Shown piece by piece: positions 8,838-16,558 of a stretch of 64,000 nt of DNA (position 1 is its first letter; each line of letters begins with the position of its first letter). The stretch is from Janthinobacterium violaceinigrum (GTDB lineage: Bacteria > Pseudomonadota > Gammaproteobacteria > Burkholderiales > Burkholderiaceae_D): contig NZ_WFLI01000036.1 of assembly GCF_009208555.1 (NCBI RefSeq), positions 1 through 64,000 on the forward strand. The letters are read 5' to 3'. The position numbers and the translations under genes are program-made. The notes beneath the pieces are model-generated. The model was not told the DNA's origin. It worked only from the letters and a program-made list of their open reading frames with translations, and made no database searches.

Positions 8838-10415
8838 ATGGAAACCCCAACCGTCTCTGCCACGCAAGCCATCCTGGACGATGTGCGCGCGTATTTGCAG
8901 AGCAAAAGCAATCTGCCCGTCACCGAGGAACACGCTACTACCAAGCTGCTGGCCAAGTCGTTTGACGAGGAAGAAATCCGCCATCGCCGCGCCGCGTTTG
9001 CCACCAATGGCGAGATCGACTGTACCGCGGTGCTGGCGAATTACGAGTTATTGCATGGTATTAAATACCTGGATCGCCTGATCAATAACAGCGGCCACGA
9101 GGTGCCGGCCCGCGCGGCCATCGCCATCTTCCGCGGCGCCGAGATTTGCCTGAACAACCTGGTGGTGCTGGCGCGCCGCATCACCGACGACGTCAAGCGC
9201 GGCCATATGGCCGATGCTTCGCTGAAGATCGGCTGGGCCAATCGTTTCCACGAAACCTTGTACAGCCTGTCGCAGCTGCTGGTGCAGGTGGACCAGGGCG
9301 GCCGGCAGGGCGACAGCATCAGCATCCGCGATTCGGTCGTATTCCAGGACTATCTGGTGCAGGCGGCCCGCATGCACGCCATCCTGCGGGCCGAGGCCAC
9401 CGAGCAGCACAGCGACCTGGGCGACAAGGATCTCGACGATCCGCAGCGCTTCGTATTCTTCCACAGCTTCGTCAACAGCAATTATGAAGCGATCTGGCTC
9501 AGCGCGATGGAGCAGGTGCGCCTGCCCGGCGTGGTGCGCGAACCGGGCGAGGATGCCGGGACGTTCTATCAGCGCCTGATCCAGAATGACGAGGTGCGCG
9601 AAGCGGTCAACTGCGTCGACCTCAAGGACCCGACCTGCCTGATGCAGTTCCGCGCCTACCACCAGATCAGCGAAGTGCTGGTGGGCCTGGTCAATGAAGT
9701 GGCCAGCGAGATCATCGTGGCCTTGCTGGGCAACGAGCAGGCCACGTTCGGCGCGCACGCGCGCTCGCTGGCCCTGTGCAGCAAGCTGCTGCAGGTGGTG
9801 ACCGACAATATCCGTCCCATCGTCCGCACGCTCAGCCCGAAAGCGTATTTCGCCATCCGTCCGGCGCTGGGCATCACCAGCGGCTCGCATTCGCACAACT
9901 TGCGCAAGGGGCTGTTCCTGACGATCTATCCGTCGCTGGTCAAGTCCCTGCGCCTGCAGCTGGCGGCGATGGACGAACAGCTGGCGGCCGACGACGAGCG
10001 GCTGCAGCAGATCGTGCTGGCGCTGCTGCAGCAGCACGGCGACCCGCGTGCCGACATCCTGCGCCAGGTGGTGTACATGCATCAGTACGTCCGTACCTGG
10101 CGCGACGAGCACATGCAGTTCGTCAAAACGCAGATCGGCGTCAGCCCCGAGGACATGACGCCTACCGCATCGATTTCGGGCGCCGAAAACGCGGCGGTGA
10201 CGGCCAATGGCTTCCGCCAGGCGCACAAGAACGATCCGATCGCCCCCTTGTACCAGGCCCTGCTCGGCAAGTCGCCGATACCGCCGCTGCCTATCGTGCA
10301 CAAGGGCGGCTTCGATGAATACATGGCGCATTTCACCGCCAATGCGGTGAAAGAAATGTACGCCGACGTGCAGGACCGCGCGCAGCGCAAGCGTCCCGCC
10401 AGGATGGCCAGTTGA
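8838..10415 (+). CDS. Tryptophan 2,3-dioxygenase-superfamily haem protein with N-terminal extension
   Basis: 525 residues from the ATG at 8838, chosen because GAGGA sits just upstream; longer in-frame starts at 8739 and 8826 lack this. The C-terminal half carries the pattern of tryptophan 2,3-dioxygenases: YHQxxE with His275 (active-site histidine), an arginine in IRPALG (Arg341, equivalent to the substrate carboxylate binder) followed by SGxxS, and a W..RDEHMQFVKTQIG helix with His425 as the likely haem ligand. The usual GTGG loop after it is replaced. The first ~240 residues look like a second, histidine-poor helical half. Normal bacterial enzymes are about 280-300 residues. It is divergent from the assembly-line operon and coupled to the dehydrogenase gene. 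Family assignment is by eye; substrate not known. Confidence 0.72.
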   Translation: METPTVSATQAILDDVRAYLQSKSNLPVTEEHATTKLLAKSFDEEEIRHRRAAFATNGEIDCTAVLANYELLHGIKYLDRLINNSGHEVPARAAIAIFRGAEICLNNLVVLARRITDDVKRGHMADASLKIGWANRFHETLYSLSQLLVQVDQGGRQGDSISIRDSVVFQDYLVQAARMHAILRAEATEQHSDLGDKDLDDPQRFVFFHSFVNSNYEAIWLSAMEQVRLPGVVREPGEDAGTFYQRLIQNDEVREAVNCVDLKDPTCLMQFRAYHQISEVLVGLVNEVASEIIVALLGNEQATFGAHARSLALCSKLLQVVTDNIRPIVRTLSPKAYFAIRPALGITSGSHSHNLRKGLFLTIYPSLVKSLRLQLAAMDEQLAADDERLQQIVLALLQQHGDPRADILRQVVYMHQYVRTWRDEHMQFVKTQIGVSPEDMTPTASISGAENAAVTANGFRQAHKNDPIAPLYQALLGKSPIPPLPIVHKGGFDEYMAHFTANAVKEMYADVQDRAQRKRPARMAS

Positions 10416-11137
10416 GCGGCCTGCCGCTCGTGGTGGTGACCGGCGCCGGTTCCGGGATCGGCGCGGCGGTGGCGCGGCGATTCAGCGCCGCCGGCCATCC
10501 GCTGCTGCTGATCGGCCGCCGCAAGGCGGCGCTGGAGGCGCTGGACTTGCCGCAGTCCATCTGCGCCGCGCTGGACGTGGGCGACGCCATCGCGGCGCAG
10601 GACGCCGTGCGCCTGGCGGAGCAGCGCTACGGCGCCGTTGACTGCCTGGTCAACAGTGCCGGCGTCATGCGGCTGGCCGATGCTGCCGGGCAGGATGCGG
10701 CGGAGTTTGCCGAGATGCTCAATACCAACGTCGTCGGCAGCGTCAACCTGATTCAGTGCGTGCTGCCCGGCATGCTGCGCCAGCGGCGCGGCACGGTGTT
10801 CAATGTCAGCTCGATCGCCGGCCGCCAGGCGTTTCCCATGCATGCCGGCTATTGCGCCTCCAAGTTTGCCGTGCACGGCTACACGGCGGCACTGGGCCTG
10901 GACATGGCTGCGCACAATATTCGCGTCAGCACCGTCTCGCCCGGGGTCGTCGAGACGCCCCTGCTGCACAGCACCACCTCGGCGCCGGCGCGCGCCATGT
11001 TCGAGCAGTGGCTGGGCACGCTCGATTCCCTGCTCGCCCCGGAAGATGTGGCGGGCATCATCGCGTTTGCCTACCAGCTGCCGCAGAACGTGTGCATGCG
11101 CGAAATCTTCGTCACGTCCACCTCGCAGGGCTCCTAG
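10412..11137 (+). CDS. Short-chain dehydrogenase/reductase
   Basis: 241 residues. It has the TGAGSGIG cofactor motif (10-17), Arg36-Arg37 which favours NADP(H), NSAG (81-84), the catalytic Ser at 133/134, and Tyr147-x3-Lys151. The start is a TTG that forms TTGA with the stop of the dioxygenase-like gene. AGGA lies 7 bases before it, and no ATG lies near the beginning of the conserved fold, so translation is probably coupled. In context it would reduce or oxidise a hydroxyl/keto group of the NRPS/PKS product or of an intermediate made by the dioxygenase-like protein. Confidence 0.9.
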   Translation: MSGLPLVVVTGAGSGIGAAVARRFSAAGHPLLLIGRRKAALEALDLPQSICAALDVGDAIAAQDAVRLAEQRYGAVDCLVNSAGVMRLADAAGQDAAEFAEMLNTNVVGSVNLIQCVLPGMLRQRRGTVFNVSSIAGRQAFPMHAGYCASKFAVHGYTAALGLDMAAHNIRVSTVSPGVVETPLLHSTTSAPARAMFEQWLGTLDSLLAPEDVAGIIAFAYQLPQNVCMREIFVTSTSQGS

Positions 11138-11153
11138 CGGCGGTGCGGGGAAA

Positions 11154-11903
11154 TCACACCCATCCCCGCCAGCCGCAGTGCGTGATGACGGTGTGTGCAT
11201 CGAGCAAGTCGTAATAGACGCAAAACCGGGCGCCGACGTGCAGGCGTGGCGACAGCGCCTGGTCGATGCGAAACGCCAGGGTACGCCGGGCCTGGTCGAA
11301 CGCGGTCAACGTGACGGCGCTGAAATCGAAGTAATAGCCGACCGTGGGAAAGGCGGCCTTGAAAAAGCTTTCCTTGGCAGAAAACACCACCGTCGCCAGA
11401 AACTCCAGGGTATTTGCACTGTTGAGCTGGAGCAGCAGGGCCAGCTCCGGCCCGCCAATCGCCGTGTTCAGCAATGCTTCGCGCATGTCCGCCCCGACTA
11501 CCGCCTCGATGTCGATGCCGATGGCTTCGTGATGCCGGGCTGGCAGGGCGACCGCGGCGGCATAGCCGCCGGCGTGGCTGATGCTGCCTGCCACCCCGGC
11601 AGGCCACAGTGGCTGGCGCGACGGGCCGGTGCCGATCTGTCCGCCGGCGAGGTCCAGCCGCGCCAGCGCGGCGCGCGCCGCCAGCCGTCCGAAAAAATAC
11701 TCCGCTTGCCGTTTCGGCACGCTGTGCGCGATAGCGGCGGGCAGGGCGATGCCATGTTCATGGAAGGCGGCGGCGCGGAAGGGATACGGCTGGTAATGAA
11801 TGACGGTGATGGGCAGTGCGCCCCCGTCGCCGTCGCCCGCTTCGTGGATGAACGGCAGGGGAAGCTGCTGCGCCCCGGCCATGATCATTTCTGCACGCTT
11901 CAT
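11154..11903 (-). CDS. Sfp/EntD-type 4'-phosphopantetheinyl transferase
   Basis: 249 residues from the ATG at 11903; an in-frame ATG at 11960 would add 19 residues. The family motifs are SISHAGGYAA, the metal-binding GIDIEAV and FSAKESFFKA. The enzyme moves phosphopantetheine from CoA onto a carrier-domain serine and is the expected activator of the carrier domain of the A-T protein and of the PKS. The gene is convergent with the dehydrogenase, 16 bases apart. A GC-rich inverted repeat at 11145-11169 spans its stop codon and may act as a shared terminator. Confidence 0.92.
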   Translation of the reverse strand: MKRAEMIMAGAQQLPLPFIHEAGDGDGGALPITVIHYQPYPFRAAAFHEHGIALPAAIAHSVPKRQAEYFFGRLAARAALARLDLAGGQIGTGPSRQPLWPAGVAGSISHAGGYAAAVALPARHHEAIGIDIEAVVGADMREALLNTAIGGPELALLLQLNSANTLEFLATVVFSAKESFFKAAFPTVGYYFDFSAVTLTAFDQARRTLAFRIDQALSPRLHVGARFCVYYDLLDAHTVITHCGWRGWV

Positions 11904-12002
11904 TGCACCCGCTCTTTCATGGAAATGGACATGGACTACCCGATTGCCGCCATCGCGCACGACATTGCCGCCCGTCGCCGCGACTGCGCAACGGGATGCC
12001 TG

Positions 12003-12629
12003 TCATGGCGTCCCATGCGGGGCCTGCTGCAGCGCCGCCACCGGCAACTGGAAGAAGCGCGGCACCATGGCGGGCGACAGCTCGTCGCCGCCGTCCGTCA
12101 TGGCCAGCCGGCCGCTCAGCAGCAGCATCACGTAGCCGTGGCCCAGCGACCAGCCGGCGCTGGCGGCGGCCTTGTCCCAGCGCGCATCGAGGCCCGCTTC
12201 GCGCACGGCCGCGCCGGCCGTCTGCAGCACATAGTGAAAGCACGCCTGCGCCGCCTCCTGCAGGGCGGGAAACTGGCGCACGTCCTGGTGCTCGAACATC
12301 AGCCGGTAGTGGGCGGGCGCGGCCAGCGCGAATTCGATGTATTGCTGGCCCAGCAGCTGAAAACGCTGTTCGGCGGGCAGGCTGGCCGGCGGCGGCAGTT
12401 CCGCCTCCCACTTGGCGATCAGGCTGGCAAAGCCGGCCGCCGCCACGTGGGCCAACAGGGCTTCCTTGCTGGGGAAGTGGCGGTACACGGCGGCGATCGA
12501 CACGCCCACCGTGCGCGCCAGTTCGCGCAGCGAGAGGGCGGCGTCGTGCTGCTGCGCCAGTTGCGCGATGGCGGTGGCGACCAGGGTGTCGCGCAGGTTG
12601 CCGTGATGATAGGTACTCGTTGTCGTCAT
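12003..12629 (-). CDS. TetR-family transcriptional regulator
   Basis: 208 residues. The N-terminal helix-turn-helix spans about 10-55, with LSLRELARTVGVSIAAVYRHF. The C-terminal ligand domain contains several histidines and tryptophans but no motif I can tie to a ligand. The gene is divergent from the DUF2867 gene, and two copies of a 19-bp imperfect palindrome lie between them, so it very probably represses both itself and that gene. It lies near the biosynthetic region, but no operator copy was seen upstream of those genes. Confidence 0.92.
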   Translation of the reverse strand: MTTTSTYHHGNLRDTLVATAIAQLAQQHDAALSLRELARTVGVSIAAVYRHFPSKEALLAHVAAAGFASLIAKWEAELPPPASLPAEQRFQLLGQQYIEFALAAPAHYRLMFEHQDVRQFPALQEAAQACFHYVLQTAGAAVREAGLDARWDKAAASAGWSLGHGYVMLLLSGRLAMTDGGDELSPAMVPRFFQLPVAALQQAPHGTP

Positions 12630-12632
12630 TCG

Positions 12633-12651
12633 ATGTTATCGCTGTTCACAT
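12633..12651. promoter_or_regulatory. TetR operator copy 1
   Basis: ATGTTATCGCTGTTCACAT is an imperfect palindrome (ATGT and ACAT ends, C-G core). It matches the second copy in 16 of 19 positions. It lies 4 bases upstream of the regulator start, where bound protein would block transcription of the regulator gene. Confidence 0.72.
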
Positions 12652-12668
12652 TGTCGTGTATGATGGCC

Positions 12669-12687
12669 ATGTTATCACTGAACACAT
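12669..12687. promoter_or_regulatory. TetR operator copy 2
   Basis: ATGTTATCACTGAACACAT has symmetric arms ATGT..CA.TG..ACAT. It is spaced 36 bp centre to centre from copy 1 and ends just before the GGAGAG ribosome site of the DUF2867 gene. Repression of that gene by the adjacent TetR protein is the simple reading. Confidence 0.75.
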
Positions 12688-12696
12688 GGAGAGCAT

Positions 12697-13215
12697 ATGC
12701 AAGAGATGAGCAACGTGGTACGCGCCGTGGCCTTGCCGCCCGGCGCCGGCATCGCCCCCTTGTATCCGGGCAGCAACCTGGCCGACGCGTACGCCGTGGG
12801 GTTGCCCACCGCGCAGGCGCGCCAGATGGACATGCAGAGCCTGGCGCGCCAGCTGCTGGGCAGCCAGCCGGGCTGGGCGCGCAGCCTGATGGTGCTGCGC
12901 GACGCCATCGTGGCGCGCTTCGGCATCCAGACGGCCAGGCAGCTGGAAGCGAAGCCAGGCAAGCGCATCGGCATCTTCCGCATCTATGCCGTCAGCGACG
13001 ACGAGATCATCGTGGGCGAGGATGACAGCCACCTGGACTTCCGCCTGTCGGTGCTGCGCAACAGGGACGCGGGGCGGCATGGCAGCGTGACCGTGGCCAG
13101 CGTCGTGCACTGCCACAACTGGGTGGGGCGCGCCTACATCCTGCTGATCCGGCCTTTCCACAAGCTGATCGTGCGGCGTTCGCTGGCGCGCGCCGTCAGG
13201 CAAGGCTTTGCCTGA
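12697..13215 (+). CDS. DUF2867 domain protein
   Basis: 172 residues. The pattern ADAYAV near residue 30, a helical middle, DSHLDFRLSV and the closing VGRAYILLIRPFHKLIVRRSLAR agree with DUF2867, a family of unknown function often fused to or placed beside NAD(P)-binding proteins. There is no signal peptide. The end is basic and amphipathic. The start is supported by GGAGAG 3 bases before the ATG. Two operators of the divergent TetR regulator lie immediately upstream, so it is likely an inducible gene. Confidence 0.82.
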   Translation: MQEMSNVVRAVALPPGAGIAPLYPGSNLADAYAVGLPTAQARQMDMQSLARQLLGSQPGWARSLMVLRDAIVARFGIQTARQLEAKPGKRIGIFRIYAVSDDEIIVGEDDSHLDFRLSVLRNRDAGRHGSVTVASVVHCHNWVGRAYILLIRPFHKLIVRRSLARAVRQGFA

Positions 13216-13306
13216 GCGGCCTGAGCAGGGAGCGTGACGGCGCGGGCAATCTTGCTTATTCATGGCCGGTATTGCATACTGCACCACCAGCCTCATCACG
13301 ATTCCC

Positions 13307-13918
13307 ATGAACGATACGCTTCTCCTGCTGGGTTTTGCCACCACGCCGCTTGAACTGATTTCCTTTGTCCTGGCACTGACAACCGTTGCGCTGAACATCC
13401 GCCAGAATCACTGGGCGTGGCTGTTCGCCATCATTTCTTCTGCCGCCTACGGTTTCGTGTTTTTCGAATCGCGCCTGTATGGCGACATGGCCTTGCAACT
13501 GCTGTTCATCAGCGTCTCGTTCTGGGGCTGGTACCAGTGGCTGCATCCGGCCAGCGGCGGCAAGACCCTGCCCGTCACGCGCCTCGATGGACGCGGCTGG
13601 CTGGCCTGCGCCGCGGGCTGGCTGATCGGCTTCCTGCTCATCGCCTGGCTGCTGACGACGACGGACACGGACGTGCCCCATGCGGACGGCTTCCTCACGG
13701 CCGGCAGCCTGGTGGGCCAGTTCCTGCTGTCGCGCAAAAAACTGGAAAACTGGATCGCCTGGATCATCGTCGACGTGCTGTACGTGTGGCTGTACGTGCA
13801 CAAGGGCCTGACCCTGACGGCCGTGCTGTACGCCTTCTTCGTGGTCATGGCCATCATCGGCTTGCTGGCGTGGAAAAAATCGGCGCCAGCCGCGCCCGGC
13901 GCCATGGTCCTCAAGTGA
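13307..13918 (+). CDS. pnuC: Nicotinamide riboside/mononucleotide transporter PnuC
   Basis: 203 residues with about seven membrane segments. The beginning (LELISFVLALTTVALNIRQN) and the W.W.W.F pattern with FFESRLYGDMALQ and FWGWYQW are typical of PnuC. It takes up nicotinamide riboside as an NAD precursor by facilitated diffusion, with trapping by phosphorylation. The ATG at 13307 fits the family N-terminus; an in-frame ATG at 13262 would add 15 residues. The stop shares ATGA with the next gene, a NadR-like kinase, which supports the assignment. Confidence 0.93.
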   Translation: MNDTLLLLGFATTPLELISFVLALTTVALNIRQNHWAWLFAIISSAAYGFVFFESRLYGDMALQLLFISVSFWGWYQWLHPASGGKTLPVTRLDGRGWLACAAGWLIGFLLIAWLLTTTDTDVPHADGFLTAGSLVGQFLLSRKKLENWIAWIIVDVLYVWLYVHKGLTLTAVLYAFFVVMAIIGLLAWKKSAPAAPGAMVLK

Positions 13919-14454
13919 TGGCGCCTTTGGTGCGCGTGGCGATCCTGGGCGCGGAGTCGTCGGGCAAGTCGACCCTGGCGGCCGCCCTGGCCGAGCGCCA
14001 CGGCACCGTCTGGGTGCCGGAATACTTGCGCGAGTTCGTCGAGACGCAGGGCCGGGTGCCCGTCGCAGCCGACCAGTTCGGCATTGCACGTATGCAAGTC
14101 GAGCGGGAAGCGGCCGCTGCCGCGCTAGCCCGCCATTTCCTGTTTTGCGACACGACGCCGTTGATGACGGTGGTCTACAGCCGCCATTATTTCAATGGCG
14201 CCGATGCGCCGCTGGCGGCGCTGGCCGATGCCCATCAATACGACGTGACCATCGTGACGGCGCCCGACAGCCCCTGGATACCAGATGGTTTGCAGCGCGA
14301 ATCGGAAAGCGTGCGCCAGCTCATTCACTGCCGGCTGCTGGAGGAGCTGGCGGTGCGCCGGATCGCCTACCTGCTGGTCAGCGGTCCGCTCGCGCAGCGC
14401 CTGCAGCAGGTGGACGACTGGATGTCGGGCAGAGCGGCAGTCCTGCCGCGCTAG
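13918..14454 (+). CDS. NadR-like ribosylnicotinamide kinase (AAA family ATPase)
   Basis: 178 residues. The Walker A motif GAESSGKST is near the N-terminus (10-18), followed by VPEYLREF and a DTTPLMT stretch, as in the kinase domain of NadR. The DNA-binding and adenylyltransferase parts of full NadR are absent. It should phosphorylate nicotinamide riboside brought in by the coupled PnuC (ATGA overlap), trapping it in the cell. Its stop overlaps the stop of the convergent peptidase gene within CTAG. Confidence 0.85.
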   Translation: MAPLVRVAILGAESSGKSTLAAALAERHGTVWVPEYLREFVETQGRVPVAADQFGIARMQVEREAAAAALARHFLFCDTTPLMTVVYSRHYFNGADAPLAALADAHQYDVTIVTAPDSPWIPDGLQRESESVRQLIHCRLLEELAVRRIAYLLVSGPLAQRLQQVDDWMSGRAAVLPR

Positions 14455-16415
14455 TGCTTGCCAATATGCTGGCTCAGGAATGCTTCCAGTTTCCGATACA
14501 TCGCGGTGGCGTTACGGGTCTTGTAAAAGCCATGTCCCTCATCTTCCACCATCATCCATTCGGGCGGATTATTGGCGGCAATGAGTCCCTTGCGCATGAG
14601 TTCTGCCTGCACGGGCGGCGTGGTTTCATCCTTGTCGCCATGGATCAGCAACACCGGCACCTTGATCTGCCCTGCCAGCTGGCTCGGTGAAATGGCGTCG
14701 AGTTCGCGCGGGTTCTCGCCTACATAGTCCTGGAAGGCCCGCCGCACATGTTTGAGGCGGCGCGTGGTGGGTTCATCCTGCAGCAGCTTCAGTTCATACA
14801 GTCCCGCATAGCCGATTGCGCATTTGAAGACGCCGGGTGCGCGGATCGGCAGCATCATGGCCGCGTAGGCGCCGAAGCTGCCGCCATACGTGCAGACACG
14901 CTCGGCATCGACTTCGCCCTGCGCCACCACCGCCGCCAGGCCGTCGAGAATGTCGTCCTGGATCAGCGTTCCCCACTGCCGGTAGCCGGCGCGCCGGAAG
15001 CGCTCGCCCCGACCGCTCGAGCCACGATAATTGACCTGCAGCACAGCATAGCCGCGGCTGGCAAGGAATTGGGCATCGTGATCGAAATACCAGGTATCGG
15101 CGCTTTCATGTGGCCCGCCATGGGGCATCACCACCAGCGGCAGCTTGACGCCGGGCGCATGCCGGGGCATGGTCAGGTAGCCATGCAGTTCGAGGCCATC
15201 GCGTGCCTTGAAAGCAATTGGCCGGCGTGGCGCCATCTGTTCCGGATCTATGTCGGCCATGGTCGAATACAGCAGGTCGGCTTTGTTGCTGGCTTTGTGA
15301 TACAGGTAATAACTGCCCGGATCGCGGTCGTTGACAACGGCAAACAGCAAGGTGGCGCCATCGTCCGTGAAATTGATGAAGTGAACATGATCGTCCGGGA
15401 ACGCGGCGCTTAATTGCTGGTGCAGTCTGGCAGTATCGCTGCCAGCGTCGACGTACACGGTGCGTGGCCTGCCGATCTCGATTACGGCGGCAAATGGCGT
15501 GTTATCGGGCGCCCGCATGGCAGAGAAGGCGTCGCCGACGGCATCCTGCACCAGGACAGTTTGTTTTCCGCTGGCAAGTTCCTGGCGTATCAGCGAATGC
15601 GGGCCGTTATCGTTGTTCTGAAAGGCGAAAAACGCGCTGTCGTCCGGCGTGAACTGGAACGGAATGAAATTCCTGTCTTTTTGCATCGCATGCAGACGCC
15701 ATTCGCTGCTGGCATCGTCATAGCGGTACAAGATGGGATCGCGCTCGTCGTTCCAGCCATAGGCAAAACGTGGCATCTGATTATTCTGCATGACGTAATC
15801 CATGCGCGGCGCGCCAATATTGGCGATCAGCTTGCGTACGCCTTGTCTGCTGTCTACGTCATACAGCATCGAGCGGTCGCGATCCCAGTCCTGGGTGGAC
15901 AGGAAGACATGGCCCGTGCGCGGCAGAGGAACGGCACTGATATAGGCATAGCCTTGATCATCCTGATACTGTCCGCGGCTTGACGAGCGGAACATATCAT
16001 AGCCATACAAATATTCCTGCTTGCTGCCGTCGAGGTCAAAGGCGAGGATTTCTCCCGTCGACATGGGTTTTTCGAGGGCGCCCTGTTCCTCACCCTTGCG
16101 CATGACGAGGCGCCGGTTGCTCAGCCAGAAGTAGTTCAGCGGCACTTCAAAGATACGCAGGCGCAGCGTACCGACCAGTTGCATCTCGGGCAGGCTGTAG
16201 ACGCCGATGATGGGAACCATGCGTTCACCTTGGGGAACTTGCACTGTCACGGCCAAATGCTTGCCATCTGGCGAAAGCCGCAGGTTGCTGACGGCATCGC
16301 GCTTGGTGAAATGTTCGACGGGGATAATGTGCTCTGCCGACCAGGCGGCGCTGGTCGTCAAAGTCGAGAACAGGATGGCGAAGAGCAGGGGCAATGAGCG
16401 TGGCAGTGTAGGCAT
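14451..16415 (-). CDS. S9-family (prolyl oligopeptidase-type) peptidase, secreted
   Basis: 654 residues from the start that yields a signal peptide (hydrophobic segment LPLLFAILFSTLTTSAAWSA). An upstream ATG at 16502 would put 29 unrelated residues before it. The middle is a beta-propeller-like region. The C-terminal alpha/beta-hydrolase has GGSFGAYAAM with the nucleophile serine, HGDKDETTPP with the aspartate and DEGHGFYK with the histidine. It probably degrades peptides in the periplasm or outside. The coding AT content upstream (16420-16500) is higher than the surroundings. Confidence 0.9.
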   Translation of the reverse strand: MPTLPRSLPLLFAILFSTLTTSAAWSAEHIIPVEHFTKRDAVSNLRLSPDGKHLAVTVQVPQGERMVPIIGVYSLPEMQLVGTLRLRIFEVPLNYFWLSNRRLVMRKGEEQGALEKPMSTGEILAFDLDGSKQEYLYGYDMFRSSSRGQYQDDQGYAYISAVPLPRTGHVFLSTQDWDRDRSMLYDVDSRQGVRKLIANIGAPRMDYVMQNNQMPRFAYGWNDERDPILYRYDDASSEWRLHAMQKDRNFIPFQFTPDDSAFFAFQNNDNGPHSLIRQELASGKQTVLVQDAVGDAFSAMRAPDNTPFAAVIEIGRPRTVYVDAGSDTARLHQQLSAAFPDDHVHFINFTDDGATLLFAVVNDRDPGSYYLYHKASNKADLLYSTMADIDPEQMAPRRPIAFKARDGLELHGYLTMPRHAPGVKLPLVVMPHGGPHESADTWYFDHDAQFLASRGYAVLQVNYRGSSGRGERFRRAGYRQWGTLIQDDILDGLAAVVAQGEVDAERVCTYGGSFGAYAAMMLPIRAPGVFKCAIGYAGLYELKLLQDEPTTRRLKHVRRAFQDYVGENPRELDAISPSQLAGQIKVPVLLIHGDKDETTPPVQAELMRKGLIAANNPPEWMMVEDEGHGFYKTRNATAMYRKLEAFLSQHIGKH

Positions 16416-16558
16416 CGGCAAGATGGGTGGTTGCAAATAAAGATAACCATTGTAGCAATAAAATAAGTTCCTATTTGGAAATATTTTCAGCCTCTTGACC
16501 ATCCTTGCCGCCGTCTCCTTGCCAGGCCCATTGCGCCCTGCATCAATCGTTAACGGGA

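Noticed and set aside
8739..8838. Promoter TGACAG/TATACT before the dioxygenase-like gene
   Set aside because: The spacing between boxes is about 23 bases, too long for a normal sigma-70 promoter.
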